From contig JAHWKO010000043.1 of NCBI GenBank assembly GCA_019347855.1, positions 1 through 19,304 on the forward strand: DNA of 19,304 bases, in the 5' to 3' direction. The stretch is from Actinomycetota bacterium. Lineage in GTDB: Bacteria > Actinomycetota > Nitriliruptoria > Nitriliruptorales > JAHWKO01. The notes below the pieces were generated by a model. That model was given only the letters and a program-made list of their open reading frames with translations. It did no database searches and was not told where the DNA came from. Position 1 is the stretch's first letter; every line of letters begins with the position of its first letter. The position numbers were made by a program, and so were the translations under genes. Of the stretch, positions 7,763-15,902 are shown piece after piece.

Positions 7763-7807
7763 CACGCTCGAGGGTACGCCAGCGGACGGGTCGTCCCCGG
7801 CCGCTGG

Positions 7808-8794
7808 TCACCGTCCCAGGACGTCCAGCAGGTAGAAGCCGACGGGGAGGGCGAACAGGATCGCGTCGACCCGGTCGAGCACGCCGCCGTGGCCGGGGAA
7901 GATCCCGCCGAAGTCCTTGACCCCTAGATCGCGCTTGAACATCGACTCGGTGAGGTCGCCGACGACGCCGGCGGCCGCGACGATCACGGCGAACAGCGCG
8001 GCGGTCCCGGCTCCGAACATGCCGGTCGAGCCCAGCAGTGGGAAGACGATCACGGCGAAGACGACCGAGAGGGCGATCCCGCCGAGCACCCCTTCCCACG
8101 TCTTGCCCGGGCTGACCGTCGGTGCCAGCTTGCGCTCCCCGAACCGCATCCCGATGAAGTACGCGCCGATGTCCGCGACGAACGCCGCGAACGCGGTGGC
8201 CAGGACCGCGACCCACCCGCCCTCCTTCGCGTGGAGGAGCACCGCGAACGATCCCAGGAACGGGATCCAGACGCCCAGCAGCACGGTGGCGCCGACGCGG
8301 AGGGTCACATCGTGGCGGTCACGGTCCGTGAGCTCCCACACGATCGCCCCGAAGAACAGCGTGAGCAACCCCACCGCCTGGCCGGCGTGGCCCGCCTGGT
8401 AGGTCCCGACCAGCATCACGACGGCCGCGACCACCAGCACCGGCACCGACACCTCGATGCCTCGGGTACGGAACTCCCGCCCCGTCTCGACGATGCCGCC
8501 GAGGATCAACGCCCCGACCAGGACGGCGAACGCGATGCGGCTGACCAGCACCGTCGTGAGCAGCAGCGCCACGAGCAGGACCCCCACCCCGATCGCGACG
8601 CCGAGGTCACGGTCGCTGAAGCGCACGAGGAACCCCCGGACACCACCGGCGGCTCGATCTTCACTCACGACGCGGCGGGTCTCGTCCTCCAGCCGGCGGG
8701 TGGGTTCGTCGCTCATGTCGGGGCGACCACCGCTGTCGCTACTTGAGTCGCTCATGTCGGGGCGACCACCGCTGTCGCTACTTGAGTCGCTCAT
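7808..8794 (-). CDS. cdsA: Phosphatidate cytidylyltransferase (CDP-diacylglycerol synthase)
   Basis: CdsA makes CDP-diacylglycerol from phosphatidate and CTP, the branch point for membrane phospholipids. A hydrophilic N-terminus (about 1-55) is followed by several hydrophobic membrane segments. The complete CDS signature, from SMFKRDLGVKDF through IFPGHGGVLDRVD, lies at 284-310. The first 26 residues are two exact copies of a 13-residue unit, MSDSSSDSGGRPD, encoded by a tandem 39-bp DNA repeat, giving in-frame ATG codons at 8794, 8755 and 8716. None has a clear ribosome binding site. The outermost is taken because it follows frr by 19 nt, but the third (MSDEPTRR) would also yield a complete enzyme. 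It is in its usual place after frr. Confidence 0.93.
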   Translation of the reverse strand: MSDSSSDSGGRPDMSDSSSDSGGRPDMSDEPTRRLEDETRRVVSEDRAAGGVRGFLVRFSDRDLGVAIGVGVLLVALLLTTVLVSRIAFAVLVGALILGGIVETGREFRTRGIEVSVPVLVVAAVVMLVGTYQAGHAGQAVGLLTLFFGAIVWELTDRDRHDVTLRVGATVLLGVWIPFLGSFAVLLHAKEGGWVAVLATAFAAFVADIGAYFIGMRFGERKLAPTVSPGKTWEGVLGGIALSVVFAVIVFPLLGSTGMFGAGTAALFAVIVAAAGVVGDLTESMFKRDLGVKDFGGIFPGHGGVLDRVDAILFALPVGFYLLDVLGR

Positions 8795-8796
8795 GT
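8708..8796. repeat. 39-bp tandem repeat at the cdsA start
   Basis: Two exact 39-bp units (8711-8749 and 8750-8788) are followed by the first 8 nt of a third; period-39 identity extends over 8708-8796. Because 39 is divisible by three the duplication stays in frame, adding 13 residues and one extra ATG per copy. The lack of any silent difference between copies suggests a recent expansion. Confidence 0.9.
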
Positions 8797-8813
8797 GAGG
8801 GCGCGCTCGGAGG

Positions 8814-9389
8814 TCAGACCTCGAGCAGCTCCTCCTCCTTCTTCTCGAGGAGCTGGTCGATCCGGTTCACGTGCTGCGAGGTGAGCTCCTCGAGCTTCTT
8901 GGCGTGCCGCTCGTGCTCGTCGATCCCGATCACGCCGTCGTCCTCGAGCTGCTGCAGGGCGTCCTTGGCGTCCCGCCGCACGTTGCGCACGGCGATCTTG
9001 CCGTCCTCCGCGCGGCTGCGAGCCAGCTTGATGTACTCCTTGCGGCGTTCCTCGGTGAGCTCCGGGAACACGCAGCGGATGATCTGGCCGTCCGTCGCCG
9101 GGTTCAGACCGAGGTCGGCGTCGCGGATCGCGCGCTCGATGTCGTCCATCGACCCCTTGTCGTACGGGTTGACGACGAGCATGCGTGGCTCGGGCACCGA
9201 GAAGGTCGCCAGCTGCTGGAGGGGTGTCAACTGCCCGTAGTAGTCGACCCGGACGTCGTGGAGGAGCTGCGGGTTGGCGCGCCCCGTCCGGATGCCCGCG
9301 AACGATCCCTGGGTGTGCTCGACCGCCTGATCCATGCGCTGCCCCGCATCCGCGAGGATCGCGTTCGGGTCCTGCAACGTGTCGGCCAT
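8814..9389 (-). CDS. frr: Ribosome recycling factor
   Basis: RRF splits post-termination ribosomes together with EF-G. The 191-residue length is slightly above the usual 185. Family landmarks are FAGIRTGRANPQLL (30-43), VDYYGQLTPLQQLATFSVPE (48-67), PATDGQIIRCVFPELTEERR (97-116), and a long C-terminal helix ending in KKEEELLEV. The ATG at 9389 has GAGAGG a few nucleotides upstream. It sits after pyrH, its almost universal neighbour, with a 96-nt gap, and 19 nt before cdsA. Confidence 0.96.
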   Translation of the reverse strand: MADTLQDPNAILADAGQRMDQAVEHTQGSFAGIRTGRANPQLLHDVRVDYYGQLTPLQQLATFSVPEPRMLVVNPYDKGSMDDIERAIRDADLGLNPATDGQIIRCVFPELTEERRKEYIKLARSRAEDGKIAVRNVRRDAKDALQQLEDDGVIGIDEHERHAKKLEELTSQHVNRIDQLLEKKEEELLEV

Positions 9390-9445
9390 CGGTCCTCTCC
9401 GGCTGGGTCGACAACACGCGTCGGCGACACGCTACTGGACGTGAC

Positions 9446-9468
9446 GCGCACACCGGGGGGATGTGCGT
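9446..9468. other. Small hairpin between pyrH and frr
   Basis: CGCACA (9447-9452) pairs with TGTGCG (9462-9467), extendable by one G-U pair, around a 9-nt G-rich loop. The sequence CGTGACGCGC also occurs twice here as a direct repeat. It is too short to assign a role. Confidence 0.25.
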
Positions 9469-9485
9469 GACGCGCGGGGCGTCGG

Positions 9486-10229
9486 TCAGCCGCGCTGGTC
9501 CACCCCGGCGGTCACCAGCGTTCCGACCGACTCGCCCTCGACCACCCGCTGGATGTTGCCTCGACGCAGCAGCTCGAAGACGACGATCGGCAGCTTGTTG
9601 TCCATGCACAACGAGATCGCGGTCGCGTCCATGACCTTCAGCCCCCGGTTGAGGACCTCGAGGAAATCGATCGTGTCGAACCGCGTCGCATCCGGGTTCT
9701 CGCGGGGGTCGGCGTCGTACACGCCGTCGACCTGCGTGCCCTTGAGGATCGCTTCGGCGTCGATCTCGAGCGCTCGCTGGGCGGCCGCGGTGTCGGTCGA
9801 GAAGTACGGCGCCCCGAGCCCAGCCGCGAAGATGACGATCCGTCCCTTCTCGAGGTGCCGGACCGCGCGCCGCCGGATGTAGGGCTCGCAGACCTCCTGC
9901 ATCCAGATCGCCGACTGCACGCGCGTCTGGACGCCCTCCTTCTCCAGCGCGTCCTGGAGAGCCAGGGCGTTGATCACGGTGGCGAGCATCCCCATGTGGT
10001 CGGCGGACGACCGGTCCATGCCGGTCGCGCGGGGCGAGTTGCCTCGGAAGATGTTGCCACCACCGACGACGACGCCAACCTGCGTGCCGCGGGTGTCCAA
10101 CAGGGCCGCGAGCTCGCCCGCGATCCGCGAGACGATCCCCGGCTCGATCCCGCCCTTGACGGACGGATCCGAGAACGCCTCCCCCGACAGCTTCAGCAGG
10201 ATCCGATCGAACCGCGCGCGCTCGCTCAC
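9486..10229 (-). CDS. pyrH: UMP kinase
   Basis: PyrH phosphorylates UMP to UDP with ATP and belongs to the amino-acid-kinase fold, unlike eukaryotic UMP kinases. The 247-residue protein shows LLKLSGEAF (11-19), [11 protein letters not shown] (53-63), [20 protein letters not shown] (71-90) and the C-terminal [17 protein letters not shown] and [13 protein letters not shown]. The GTG at 10229 has GGAGG 4 nt upstream. It lies between tsf and frr, the normal order. The 196-nt gap to tsf is unusually long for this cluster and contains repeat copy B. Confidence 0.96.
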   Translation of the reverse strand: MSERARFDRILLKLSGEAFSDPSVKGGIEPGIVSRIAGELAALLDTRGTQVGVVVGGGNIFRGNSPRATGMDRSSADHMGMLATVINALALQDALEKEGVQTRVQSAIWMQEVCEPYIRRRAVRHLEKGRIVIFAAGLGAPYFSTDTAAAQRALEIDAEAILKGTQVDGVYDADPRENPDATRFDTIDFLEVLNRGLKVMDATAISLCMDNKLPIVVFELLRRGNIQRVVEGESVGTLVTAGVDQRG

Positions 10230-10313
10230 AGACCCTCCGGTGCGTCCCCTGTCGCCGGGATGCTACATGGGTACGCAGGAGGTCCGTACGGGGCCGTTCG
10301 CCCAGAGCGAGGC

Positions 10314-10416
10314 TGGTCCCGCATACGGGACCCTCGCGCAGGAGGCGAGCGCAGCGAAGCCGACGGAGCGGAGGCGGTAGCGGAGCGTTCCCGCCGTGGT
10401 CCCGTATGCGGGACCA
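10314..10416 (-). repeat. Inverted-repeat-bounded intergenic element, copy B
   Basis: The ends 10314-10332 and 10398-10416 are perfect 19-bp inverted repeats, beginning TGGTCCCGCATACGGGACC on the left. Each arm is itself nearly palindromic, so it can pair internally or with its partner. The core contains 24 nt (10341-10364) identical to copy A at 2279-2302. The element starts 9 nt after the tsf stop, the same orientation and almost the same offset as copy A after ispG. A sequence at 10281-10295, GGTCCGTACGGGGCC, may be a decayed extra arm. No coding capacity is seen. Confidence 0.82.
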
Positions 10417-10425
10417 CCCGAGCGT

Positions 10426-11034
10426 TCACACCGAGAAGCGGGCGAACCTCACGACGTGGATCTTCTCGCCGATGACCGCCTGAACCTCGGAGATGACGTC
10501 GCCGACCGTCTTGGAGTCGTCCTTGATGAACGGCTGGTTCAACAGGACCTGCTCCTCGTAGAACTTCTTGACCTTGCCCTCGACGATGCGGTCCACGACG
10601 TCCTCGGGCTTGCCCTGCTCGAGGGCCTCCTCGCGGTAGAACTTGCGCTCGCGCTCGAGGAGGGACTCGTCGACGTCCTCGGGGGACACCACGACCGGGT
10701 CGGCGAACGAGATGTGCATCGCGATGTCGTTCGCGAGCTTCTGGAAGGTCTCGTTCTTCGCGACGAAGTCGGTCTCGCAGGCCAACTGGACCAGGACGCC
10801 GATCTTCGCGGGGGCATCCGGGCTGGGGGTGTGCAGGTAGGCGTGCACGAGCCCCTCGGTGGCGACGCGCTCGGCGGCGCGCTCGTCCATCTTGGCTCCG
10901 GTCCGCTTGCGGACCAGCTCGGCGGCCTTCTCCATGTCGCCGTCGGCGTCGACGAGGGCCTGCTTGCAGGCCATCATCCCGGCGCCGGTGGCGTCGCGGA
11001 GACGCTTGACGTCGGCTGCGGTGATCTCGGCCAC
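10426..11034 (-). CDS. tsf: Translation elongation factor EF-Ts (short form)
   Basis: EF-Ts exchanges GDP for GTP on EF-Tu. The N-terminal UBA-like domain, ITAADVKRLRDATGAGMMACK (4-24), is followed by a core with the EF-Tu-contacting ETDFVAKNE (87-95) and a C-terminal part ending VVRFARFSV. At 202 residues it is a short form, lacking most of the second half of the duplicated core found in E. coli EF-Ts (283 aa); comparably short versions are known, for example in Thermus. The start is GTG at 11034 with AAGGAG 7 nt upstream. It follows rpsB by 42 nt. Confidence 0.95.
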   Translation of the reverse strand: MAEITAADVKRLRDATGAGMMACKQALVDADGDMEKAAELVRKRTGAKMDERAAERVATEGLVHAYLHTPSPDAPAKIGVLVQLACETDFVAKNETFQKLANDIAMHISFADPVVVSPEDVDESLLERERKFYREEALEQGKPEDVVDRIVEGKVKKFYEEQVLLNQPFIKDDSKTVGDVISEVQAVIGEKIHVVRFARFSV

Positions 11035-11076
11035 GGTGTCGCTCCTTGCGGTCTGGTTGCGGGCGGGGAGCCAGCG

Positions 11077-12114
11077 TCAGCTGGTCTCGTCGCCGTCCTC
11101 GTCGGTGTCGGCGTCCGTGTCGGTGCCCTCAGCCGCTGGCGCCGGTGTGTCCTCGGACGTCGGTGCGCCCCCGGTCGCCTCGACGTCGGCGGCCTCGGCG
11201 TCCTCCATCGCTGCGGTGTCGGCGGTCTCGGCCTCGGTGGCCTCCTCGTCGCCACCACCGGTGACCTGTTCGGGCGAGATGCCCGCCGCGGCCGCCTGGG
11301 CGGCTGCCTGCTCGCGCTCGAGCTCGATCTCCCACTGGGCCTTCGGCTCGGCGACGCCGAGCGAGCTGCCCGCCCCCGCTGCCGCGGCCATGGCCTGCTC
11401 GCGCAGCTCCTCGTCCGGCGAGCGCGAGGCCCGCAGCAGCAGGCCGTCGGCGCAGGCGTCGGCGACGATGCGCGTCAGCAGGGCGACCGAGCGGATCGCG
11501 TCGTCGTTGCCGGGAACCGGGTACTGGACCAGGTCGGGGTCGCAGTTCGTGTCGACCGGGGCGATCACCGGGATGTTCAGCCGGTTGGCCTCGCGGGTGG
11601 CGATCTCCTCGCGGACCGTGTCCACGATCCACACGGCGTCCGGCAGCTTGGCCATGTGGCGGATGCCGCCGAGGTTCGTCTGCAGCTTCTCGTGCTCGCG
11701 CTCGAGCTCGAGGACCTCCTTCTTGGGGAGGATCTCGAACAGGCCCTCGTCCTCCATCGCCTCGAGCTCACGGAGCCGGCCGATGCGGCTCTTGATCGTC
11801 TCGAAGTTGGTGAGCATCCCGCCCAGCCAGCGTTCGGTGACGTACGGCATCCCCACGCGGTTCGCGTGGTACTCGATCGACTCCTGCGCCTGCCGCTTGG
11901 TCCCGATGAACAGGACGGTGCCACCCTTGGACACGAGGTCGCGGGTGAACGAGTAGGCACGGGCGATCCGGTCGACCGTCTGACGCAGGTCGAGGATGTA
12001 GATCCCGTTGCGGTCCGAGTGGATGAACCGCTTCATCTTGGGGTTCCAGCGCCGGGTCTGGTGTCCGAAGTGGACACCGGCCTCGAGCAGCTGACGCATG
12101 GTGACGACGGCCAC
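11077..12114 (-). CDS. rpsB: 30S ribosomal protein S2
   Basis: S2 is a primary component of the 30S subunit. The N-terminus [26 protein letters not shown] is diagnostic; later motifs include [10 protein letters not shown] (69-78), [10 protein letters not shown] (95-104) and [24 protein letters not shown] (181-204). The open frame reaches 12306, but the GTG at 12114 (VAVVTMRQ) matches the family start and has GAGAGGGA 6 nt upstream. An ATG five codons later is the other option. After about residue 240 comes a roughly 100-residue Ala/Glu/Asp-rich tail ending in alternating Thr-Asp, a low-complexity acidic extension as seen in other high-GC actinobacterial S2 proteins. Confidence 0.95.
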   Translation of the reverse strand: MAVVTMRQLLEAGVHFGHQTRRWNPKMKRFIHSDRNGIYILDLRQTVDRIARAYSFTRDLVSKGGTVLFIGTKRQAQESIEYHANRVGMPYVTERWLGGMLTNFETIKSRIGRLRELEAMEDEGLFEILPKKEVLELEREHEKLQTNLGGIRHMAKLPDAVWIVDTVREEIATREANRLNIPVIAPVDTNCDPDLVQYPVPGNDDAIRSVALLTRIVADACADGLLLRASRSPDEELREQAMAAAAGAGSSLGVAEPKAQWEIELEREQAAAQAAAAGISPEQVTGGGDEEATEAETADTAAMEDAEAADVEATGGAPTSEDTPAPAAEGTDTDADTDEDGDETS

Positions 12115-12214
12115 AGGTGATCCCTCTCGCTTCGGTTCGGCCTCCGCCCGCGTCATCCGGGAACTGGTACGACCCACCCGAGGCGCGCGTGGGCGCGGGA
12201 TCGGGCACCGGGGC

Positions 12215-12230
12215 CGCCCGTCGACGGGCG
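12215..12230. other. 16-bp palindrome upstream of rpsB
   Basis: CGCCCGTCGACGGGCG is a perfect palindrome about 100 nt before the rpsB start. It could be an operator or the core of a leader hairpin; in this GC-rich background chance is possible. No confident rpsB promoter was found around it. Confidence 0.3.
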
Positions 12231-12243
12231 TGTGTGATATCGA

Positions 12244-12259
12244 CCCGCCGGGAGGCGGG
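12244..12259. terminator. Hairpin between the M23-lipase gene and rpsB, possible terminator
   Basis: CCCGCC (12244-12249) and GGCGGG (12254-12259) form a 6-bp stem with a 4-nt loop, 75 nt after the M23-lipase stop. On the minus strand it is followed by TCGATATCACAC, relatively AT-rich but without a U-tract. It may mark the end of the upstream transcript. Confidence 0.3.
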
Positions 12260-12334
12260 CCGTGGGAGCAGCCTACCGACCCCCAGCACCCCCTGCACGG
12301 GCGCATCGGGACGGGCGGACGGGCGTCGACCCCG

Positions 12335-13828
12335 TCACGGGATCCGCCACGGCAGCGCCCCGAGCGCGCTGCCCAGCGCTCGCTCGGTCCACCCCACGGG
12401 GTAGGACAACCAGTGCCCCACGCCGCCGTCGTGCCCGGGGACGGGATCGTCGGCGAGGAACGCCCGGACGACCTGCCTCGATGCCTCGGTGAGCCTGACG
12501 GCGTCGTGCCCGCCCGGTAGGACCACGTGCGCAGCTCCGGACAGGTCGCTGCGCCGCTCGGGCACCACCACGTCCTGCGACCCCCCGAGGGTCAGCACCT
12601 GTGTCCCGGTGGCGAGCGGGCTGGACCAGACGTCGGCTCGGGCATCGTCCCACGCCTGCGCGATCCGGTCAGCGATCGGCGACCCCACGGTCAGGTCCTG
12701 GACCGCCTGGTCGTCGACGTCCGGCACCGGTTCATCGAGACGGTCGGCGCTGACCCGCAGCAGCGCGTGCACGAGGTGGGACCGCACCGCGTCGACCCCG
12801 GCGCTGGCCAGGTCGGAGCCCTCCAACGGCGACGCGACGGTTACGGCGTGCCCGATCGGCGGCAGGGTCGGGTCCGCCGGATCGTGCATCGTCAGCAGGT
12901 AGTAGGCGATCACCACCCCGCCCATGGAGTGGCCCACCAGGTCGACCGCACGGCCCGGTTCGCGCGCCCACTGCGCCCGCAGCTGCTCGCGGAGTTCCTC
13001 GGCGGCCTCGTGGACGCCATCCCAGGTGTCCTCGGGTCCGTACGGGACCTGGTCGCGGTGGGGATCGTCGGGGTCCAGCGGGCCCACGACGTCCTCCCTG
13101 CCGGCGTACGACAGGTAGGTCACGTCCGCTGGAGCGAAGCCCAGGTGCGTCAGGTCGAGCGGGAGGCGACCGGTCCAGCTCGACAGGCCTGCGACCCCGA
13201 GAACGTGGTTCGGGTTCGGCGCGAGACTCCACCCGGCGTGCTGCGCCTCGGGCGAGCCCTCGACGAAGCCGAGCCAGCCGGGGATCCCCCGGCGTCCCTG
13301 CCACGGGTCGTAGCTCGGCAGGTCGGGGAGGTCGGTGACCTCGGTCCCGCCCGGCCCGATGAGCGTGGGCACCCACCGGACGTCGTCGAGCAACGACAGC
13401 GGGTCGAGGTACGCGCCCGCCAGCCGCGCGCTCCAGTGGAGGACCGGCCGCGCGGGGTCATGGCCGCCGGCAACCGTCCCGAGTCGCTGTCCCGCACGCA
13501 CCCTGGCGCCGGCGGCCACCCCTAGCTCGGCGATCGGGCCGTAGGTGGTGACGAGCGCCCCAGGGTGGGCGACCGTCACCCACCGGGTGCCGGCGACGGC
13601 CCCCGCGAACCGCACGGTGCCGGCTCCGGCGCTGCGTACCACGCTGCCGACCGGGGCCGCGAGATCCACGCCGCGGTGCCCCGGTCCCCACAGGGTCCGG
13701 GGCGGGTCGAACGCACGCGTGACCTCGCCGGGGACGGGGCGCTGGAACGGCGAGCCGGCACGAGCCGGCGTCGGTGCCGCCAGCAGAACGGCGACGACGA
13801 GCAGCGTGGTGAGTACGCGCAGGGGCAC
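12335..13828 (-). CDS. Exported two-domain protein: M23 (LytM)-like domain fused to a lipase-like alpha/beta hydrolase
   Basis: A 497-residue protein from a GTG at 13828 that gives a clean signal peptide, [23 protein letters not shown]; the frame is open to another GTG at 13888, but that adds a hydrophilic extension before the signal. Residues 30-147 resemble an M23/LytM endopeptidase: [15 protein letters not shown] (His51, Asp55) and [20 protein letters not shown] (His131). The usual HxH is VLH, so one catalytic/zinc-associated His is missing and the domain may only bind cell wall. Residues about 205-460 form an alpha/beta hydrolase: nucleophile elbow GHSMGG (Ser301), acid Asp419 in GGSQDVVVP, His441 in LPGGHDAV. 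An M23-like protein is common between whiG and rpsB in actinobacteria; the lipase half is the unusual part. Substrate unknown, possibly a cell-envelope ester. Confidence 0.82.
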   Translation of the reverse strand: MPLRVLTTLLVVAVLLAAPTPARAGSPFQRPVPGEVTRAFDPPRTLWGPGHRGVDLAAPVGSVVRSAGAGTVRFAGAVAGTRWVTVAHPGALVTTYGPIAELGVAAGARVRAGQRLGTVAGGHDPARPVLHWSARLAGAYLDPLSLLDDVRWVPTLIGPGGTEVTDLPDLPSYDPWQGRRGIPGWLGFVEGSPEAQHAGWSLAPNPNHVLGVAGLSSWTGRLPLDLTHLGFAPADVTYLSYAGREDVVGPLDPDDPHRDQVPYGPEDTWDGVHEAAEELREQLRAQWAREPGRAVDLVGHSMGGVVIAYYLLTMHDPADPTLPPIGHAVTVASPLEGSDLASAGVDAVRSHLVHALLRVSADRLDEPVPDVDDQAVQDLTVGSPIADRIAQAWDDARADVWSSPLATGTQVLTLGGSQDVVVPERRSDLSGAAHVVLPGGHDAVRLTEASRQVVRAFLADDPVPGHDGGVGHWLSYPVGWTERALGSALGALPWRIP

Positions 13829-13950
13829 CGGTCCTCGCTCCCCGCCCCCTGGGTTGTCCCGCCCGCAGGACCCTACGGAGACGGTCACGCCGCGGCCGCC
13901 GCTCCGACCCGGAGGCTGTGGAAGACCGCGGGGCGAACCCGTCCTCCGAG

Positions 13951-13999
13951 TTCGTGCTCCTGTTCGGTTCCCTCATCGGGAACGTTCAGGGAGCACGAA
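13951..13999. other. Long imperfect stem-loop between whiG and the M23-lipase gene
   Basis: TTCGTGCTCC (13951-13960) is exactly complementary to 13990-13999. Inside it GTTCCC (13967-13972) pairs with GGGAAC (13978-13983) around a 5-nt loop, with an internal bulge between the two stems. It starts about 35 nt after the whiG stop and lies about 120 nt before the next gene. It may end the xerC-whiG transcript or be a leader structure of the exported protein; no U-tract is present. Confidence 0.45.
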
Positions 14000-14034
14000 G
14001 GTGGTTGGCCGGTCAGCGGACCGGCTCACCGCGG

Positions 14035-14895
14035 TCAGCCGTTGCTGCGCTCGAGCATCTTGGAGCGCAGCGACAGGACCGCCTTGGTGTGGATCTGGCA
14101 GATCCGCGACTCGGTGACCCCGAGGATCCCGCCGATCTGCGCGAGGGTCAGCCCCTCGAAGTAGTAGAACGCGATGACCTTCTGCTCACGCTCGGACAGG
14201 CGCTCGATCGCCTCGACCAGCAGCCGCTTGGTCTCGACGTCATCGACGTTCTCCTCGGGCCCCACCGAGGTGAGGTCCTGCAGGGTGTCGACCAGCGCGA
14301 CCCGGCCACCGTCCTCCCCGCCGACGTTGAGCGCCTCGTCGAGCGCCACGACCGACGTGAACGAGACCTTCTCGAGCATGTCCTCCAGCACGGTCAGCGA
14401 GACCCCGACCTCGGCCGCCAGCTCCTCGTCCGTCGGGGTGCGCTTGAGCTTGCCTTCGAGGTGCTGCATGGCCTTGTCGATCGTGCGCGCCTTGGAGCGC
14501 ACGGAGCGCGGCACCCAGTCCACCGAACGCAGCTCGTCGATGATCGCGCCGCGGATCCGGGTGATCGCGTAGGTCTCGAACTTGACGCCCTTCTCGAGGT
14601 CGAAGCGCTCGATCGCGTCGATCAGCCCGAACATCCCGTACGAGACGAGGTCGCCGTGCTCGATGCTGGACGGCAGGCCCACCCCGACCCGACCGGCGAC
14701 GTACTTGACCAGCGGGGCGTACTGGAGGATCAGCTTCTCGCGGACACCGGGCTCGCCACCGTCTCGGTAGCGCTCCCACTGTTCGCGGACCTCCGGATCC
14801 ACGGGTCGTCCTTGTCTGCTGTCCGAGGTGGCGTTCGAGCCCCTACGCCCACCCGACCGCGTGGCGCGTCGTTCCGCAACGGTCGCGTCGCTCAT
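14035..14895 (-). CDS. whiG: RNA polymerase sigma factor of the FliA/WhiG type (sigma-28 family)
   Basis: An alternative sigma factor of 286 residues. Region 2 (about 55-125) includes LILQYAPLVKYVAGRV, HGDLVSYGMFGLIDAIERFD and KFETYAITRIRGAIIDELR. Region 3 (about 128-200) opens with WVPRSVRSKARTID, characteristic of FliA/WhiG proteins. Region 4 (about 230-280) has LSEREQKVIAFYYFEGLTLAQI and the helix-turn-helix GVTESRICQIHTKAV. In Streptomyces WhiG drives sporulation; in motile bacteria the orthologue drives flagellar genes. No flagellar gene is in the window, so the regulon is open. The ATG at 14895 comes 1 nt after the xerC stop, with GGGGAGGG inside the xerC end, so the two are co-transcribed and probably coupled. 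Confidence 0.94.
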   Translation of the reverse strand: MSDATVAERRATRSGGRRGSNATSDSRQGRPVDPEVREQWERYRDGGEPGVREKLILQYAPLVKYVAGRVGVGLPSSIEHGDLVSYGMFGLIDAIERFDLEKGVKFETYAITRIRGAIIDELRSVDWVPRSVRSKARTIDKAMQHLEGKLKRTPTDEELAAEVGVSLTVLEDMLEKVSFTSVVALDEALNVGGEDGGRVALVDTLQDLTSVGPEENVDDVETKRLLVEAIERLSEREQKVIAFYYFEGLTLAQIGGILGVTESRICQIHTKAVLSLRSKMLERSNG

Positions 14896-14896
14896 G

Positions 14897-15871
14897 CTAC
14901 TGCCCTCCCCTGCCTCGAGCGCGTGGATGCGCGGCGGCGTACGCGGCCCGCAGGCGTGCCTGCGAGACGTGCGTGTAGCGCTGGGTGGTCGCCATCGTCG
15001 CGTGTCCCAGGAGCTCCTGGACCGCGCGCAGGTCGGCGCCGCCGTCGAGGAGGTGCGTCGCGAAGCTGTGGCGCAGCGTGTGGGGGGTGACCTTGCCCAA
15101 CCCGACGGCGCTGGCGGCGCGGTACACGGCGGTCCTGGCGTCGCGGGTGCCCAGGCGCCGACCCTCGGTGTTCAGGAGCACCGCGTCGGTGGTTCCGCCA
15201 TCCCGGGCTCCGAGGAGGGTGGGTCGGCCGTGGTCGAGGTACGCCCCGAGCGCGTCGACCGCCGGCTCGCCGATCGGGACGATCCGCTCCTTGTCCCCCT
15301 TGCCGTGCAGACGGACGTGCCCATCGCGCAGGTCCACGCGACCGATGTCCAGCCCACACGCCTCGGCGACGCGCGCGCCTGCCCCGTACAACAACTCGAG
15401 GAGCGCACGGTCCCGCAGACCGACCGGGGTCGACGTGTCGGCGGCGTCGATCAGACGGCGGCACTGGTCCGCACGAAGCACCCGCGGCAGGTGCTGACCG
15501 ACCTTCGGCGACGACAGGAGGCTCGCAGGGTCCGTCGAGATGTACCCGTGTCGGCGCAGGTACCGGTAGCAGGTCCGGATCGTGCTGACCCGGCGCGAAA
15601 CCGTGGCGCGGGCGTAGCCGTCCTCGTGGAGGTCGGCGAGGTAGCGGCGCAGGATCGGCAGCTCGACGTCGTCGGGGTGCTCGACCCCGTGGTGGCTGCA
15701 CCAACCCGCCAGGTCCTCGAGATCGCCCCGGTAGGCGCGCAGCGTGGCGTCGCTGACGTCGCGTTCGAACTCCAGGTGGCGCAGGAACCCCTCGAGCGCC
15801 TCCTGCCAGGCGGGCGTGAGGACCGGACCGGCGTCCTCCACGCCGGCAGCCGACCGTCCAGCCCGCTCCAT
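14897..15871 (-). CDS. xerC: Tyrosine recombinase XerC
   Basis: A 324-residue tyrosine recombinase, by context the chromosome-dimer-resolving XerC-type enzyme. The N-terminal SAM-like core-binding domain spans about 20-115. The catalytic domain has the full set Arg167 (GARVAE), Lys191 (HGKGDKER), His264 and Arg267 (HTLRHSFATHLL), His290 (LGHATMATTQ) and the nucleophile Tyr299 (QRYTHV). The frame is open to a TTG at 15931, but the ATG at 15871 is preferred: it has GAGGAGCGGGAG just upstream and a typical length, and the TTG lies inside a perfect TTGACA promoter element. It stands between dprA and whiG apart from the intervening plus-strand hydrolase. Confidence 0.93.
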   Translation of the reverse strand: MERAGRSAAGVEDAGPVLTPAWQEALEGFLRHLEFERDVSDATLRAYRGDLEDLAGWCSHHGVEHPDDVELPILRRYLADLHEDGYARATVSRRVSTIRTCYRYLRRHGYISTDPASLLSSPKVGQHLPRVLRADQCRRLIDAADTSTPVGLRDRALLELLYGAGARVAEACGLDIGRVDLRDGHVRLHGKGDKERIVPIGEPAVDALGAYLDHGRPTLLGARDGGTTDAVLLNTEGRRLGTRDARTAVYRAASAVGLGKVTPHTLRHSFATHLLDGGADLRAVQELLGHATMATTQRYTHVSQARLRAAYAAAHPRARGRGGQ

Positions 15872-15902
15872 CACGCTCCCGCTCCTCGTTCCGCGCCTCC
15901 CT

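Noticed and set aside
8708..8796. Possible CRISPR-like repeat
   Set aside because: There are only two contiguous units with no spacers, in frame inside cdsA; it is a simple tandem duplication.
10314..10416. Insertion sequence
   Set aside because: Despite terminal inverted repeats the element is about 100 bp, with no transposase and no clear target-site duplication; it is better called a non-autonomous repeat.
10396..12120. 574-codon plus-strand open frame antisense to tsf and rpsB
   Set aside because: It lies exactly opposite two certain genes, has a Leu/Val/Gly/Asp-rich low-complexity translation with no domain, and such frames are expected from high-GC codon use.
12115..12306. N-terminal extension of rpsB up to 12306
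   Set aside because: S2 proteins start at [12 protein letters not shown]; the extension is Pro/Arg/Gly-rich and the ribosome binding site is just before 12114.
13458..13976. 172-codon minus-strand frame overlapping the start of the M23-lipase gene
   Set aside because: It is an alternate frame of the signal peptide and M23 region, Arg/Pro-rich, with no domain; its ATG lies in the loop of the 13951-13999 stem-loop.
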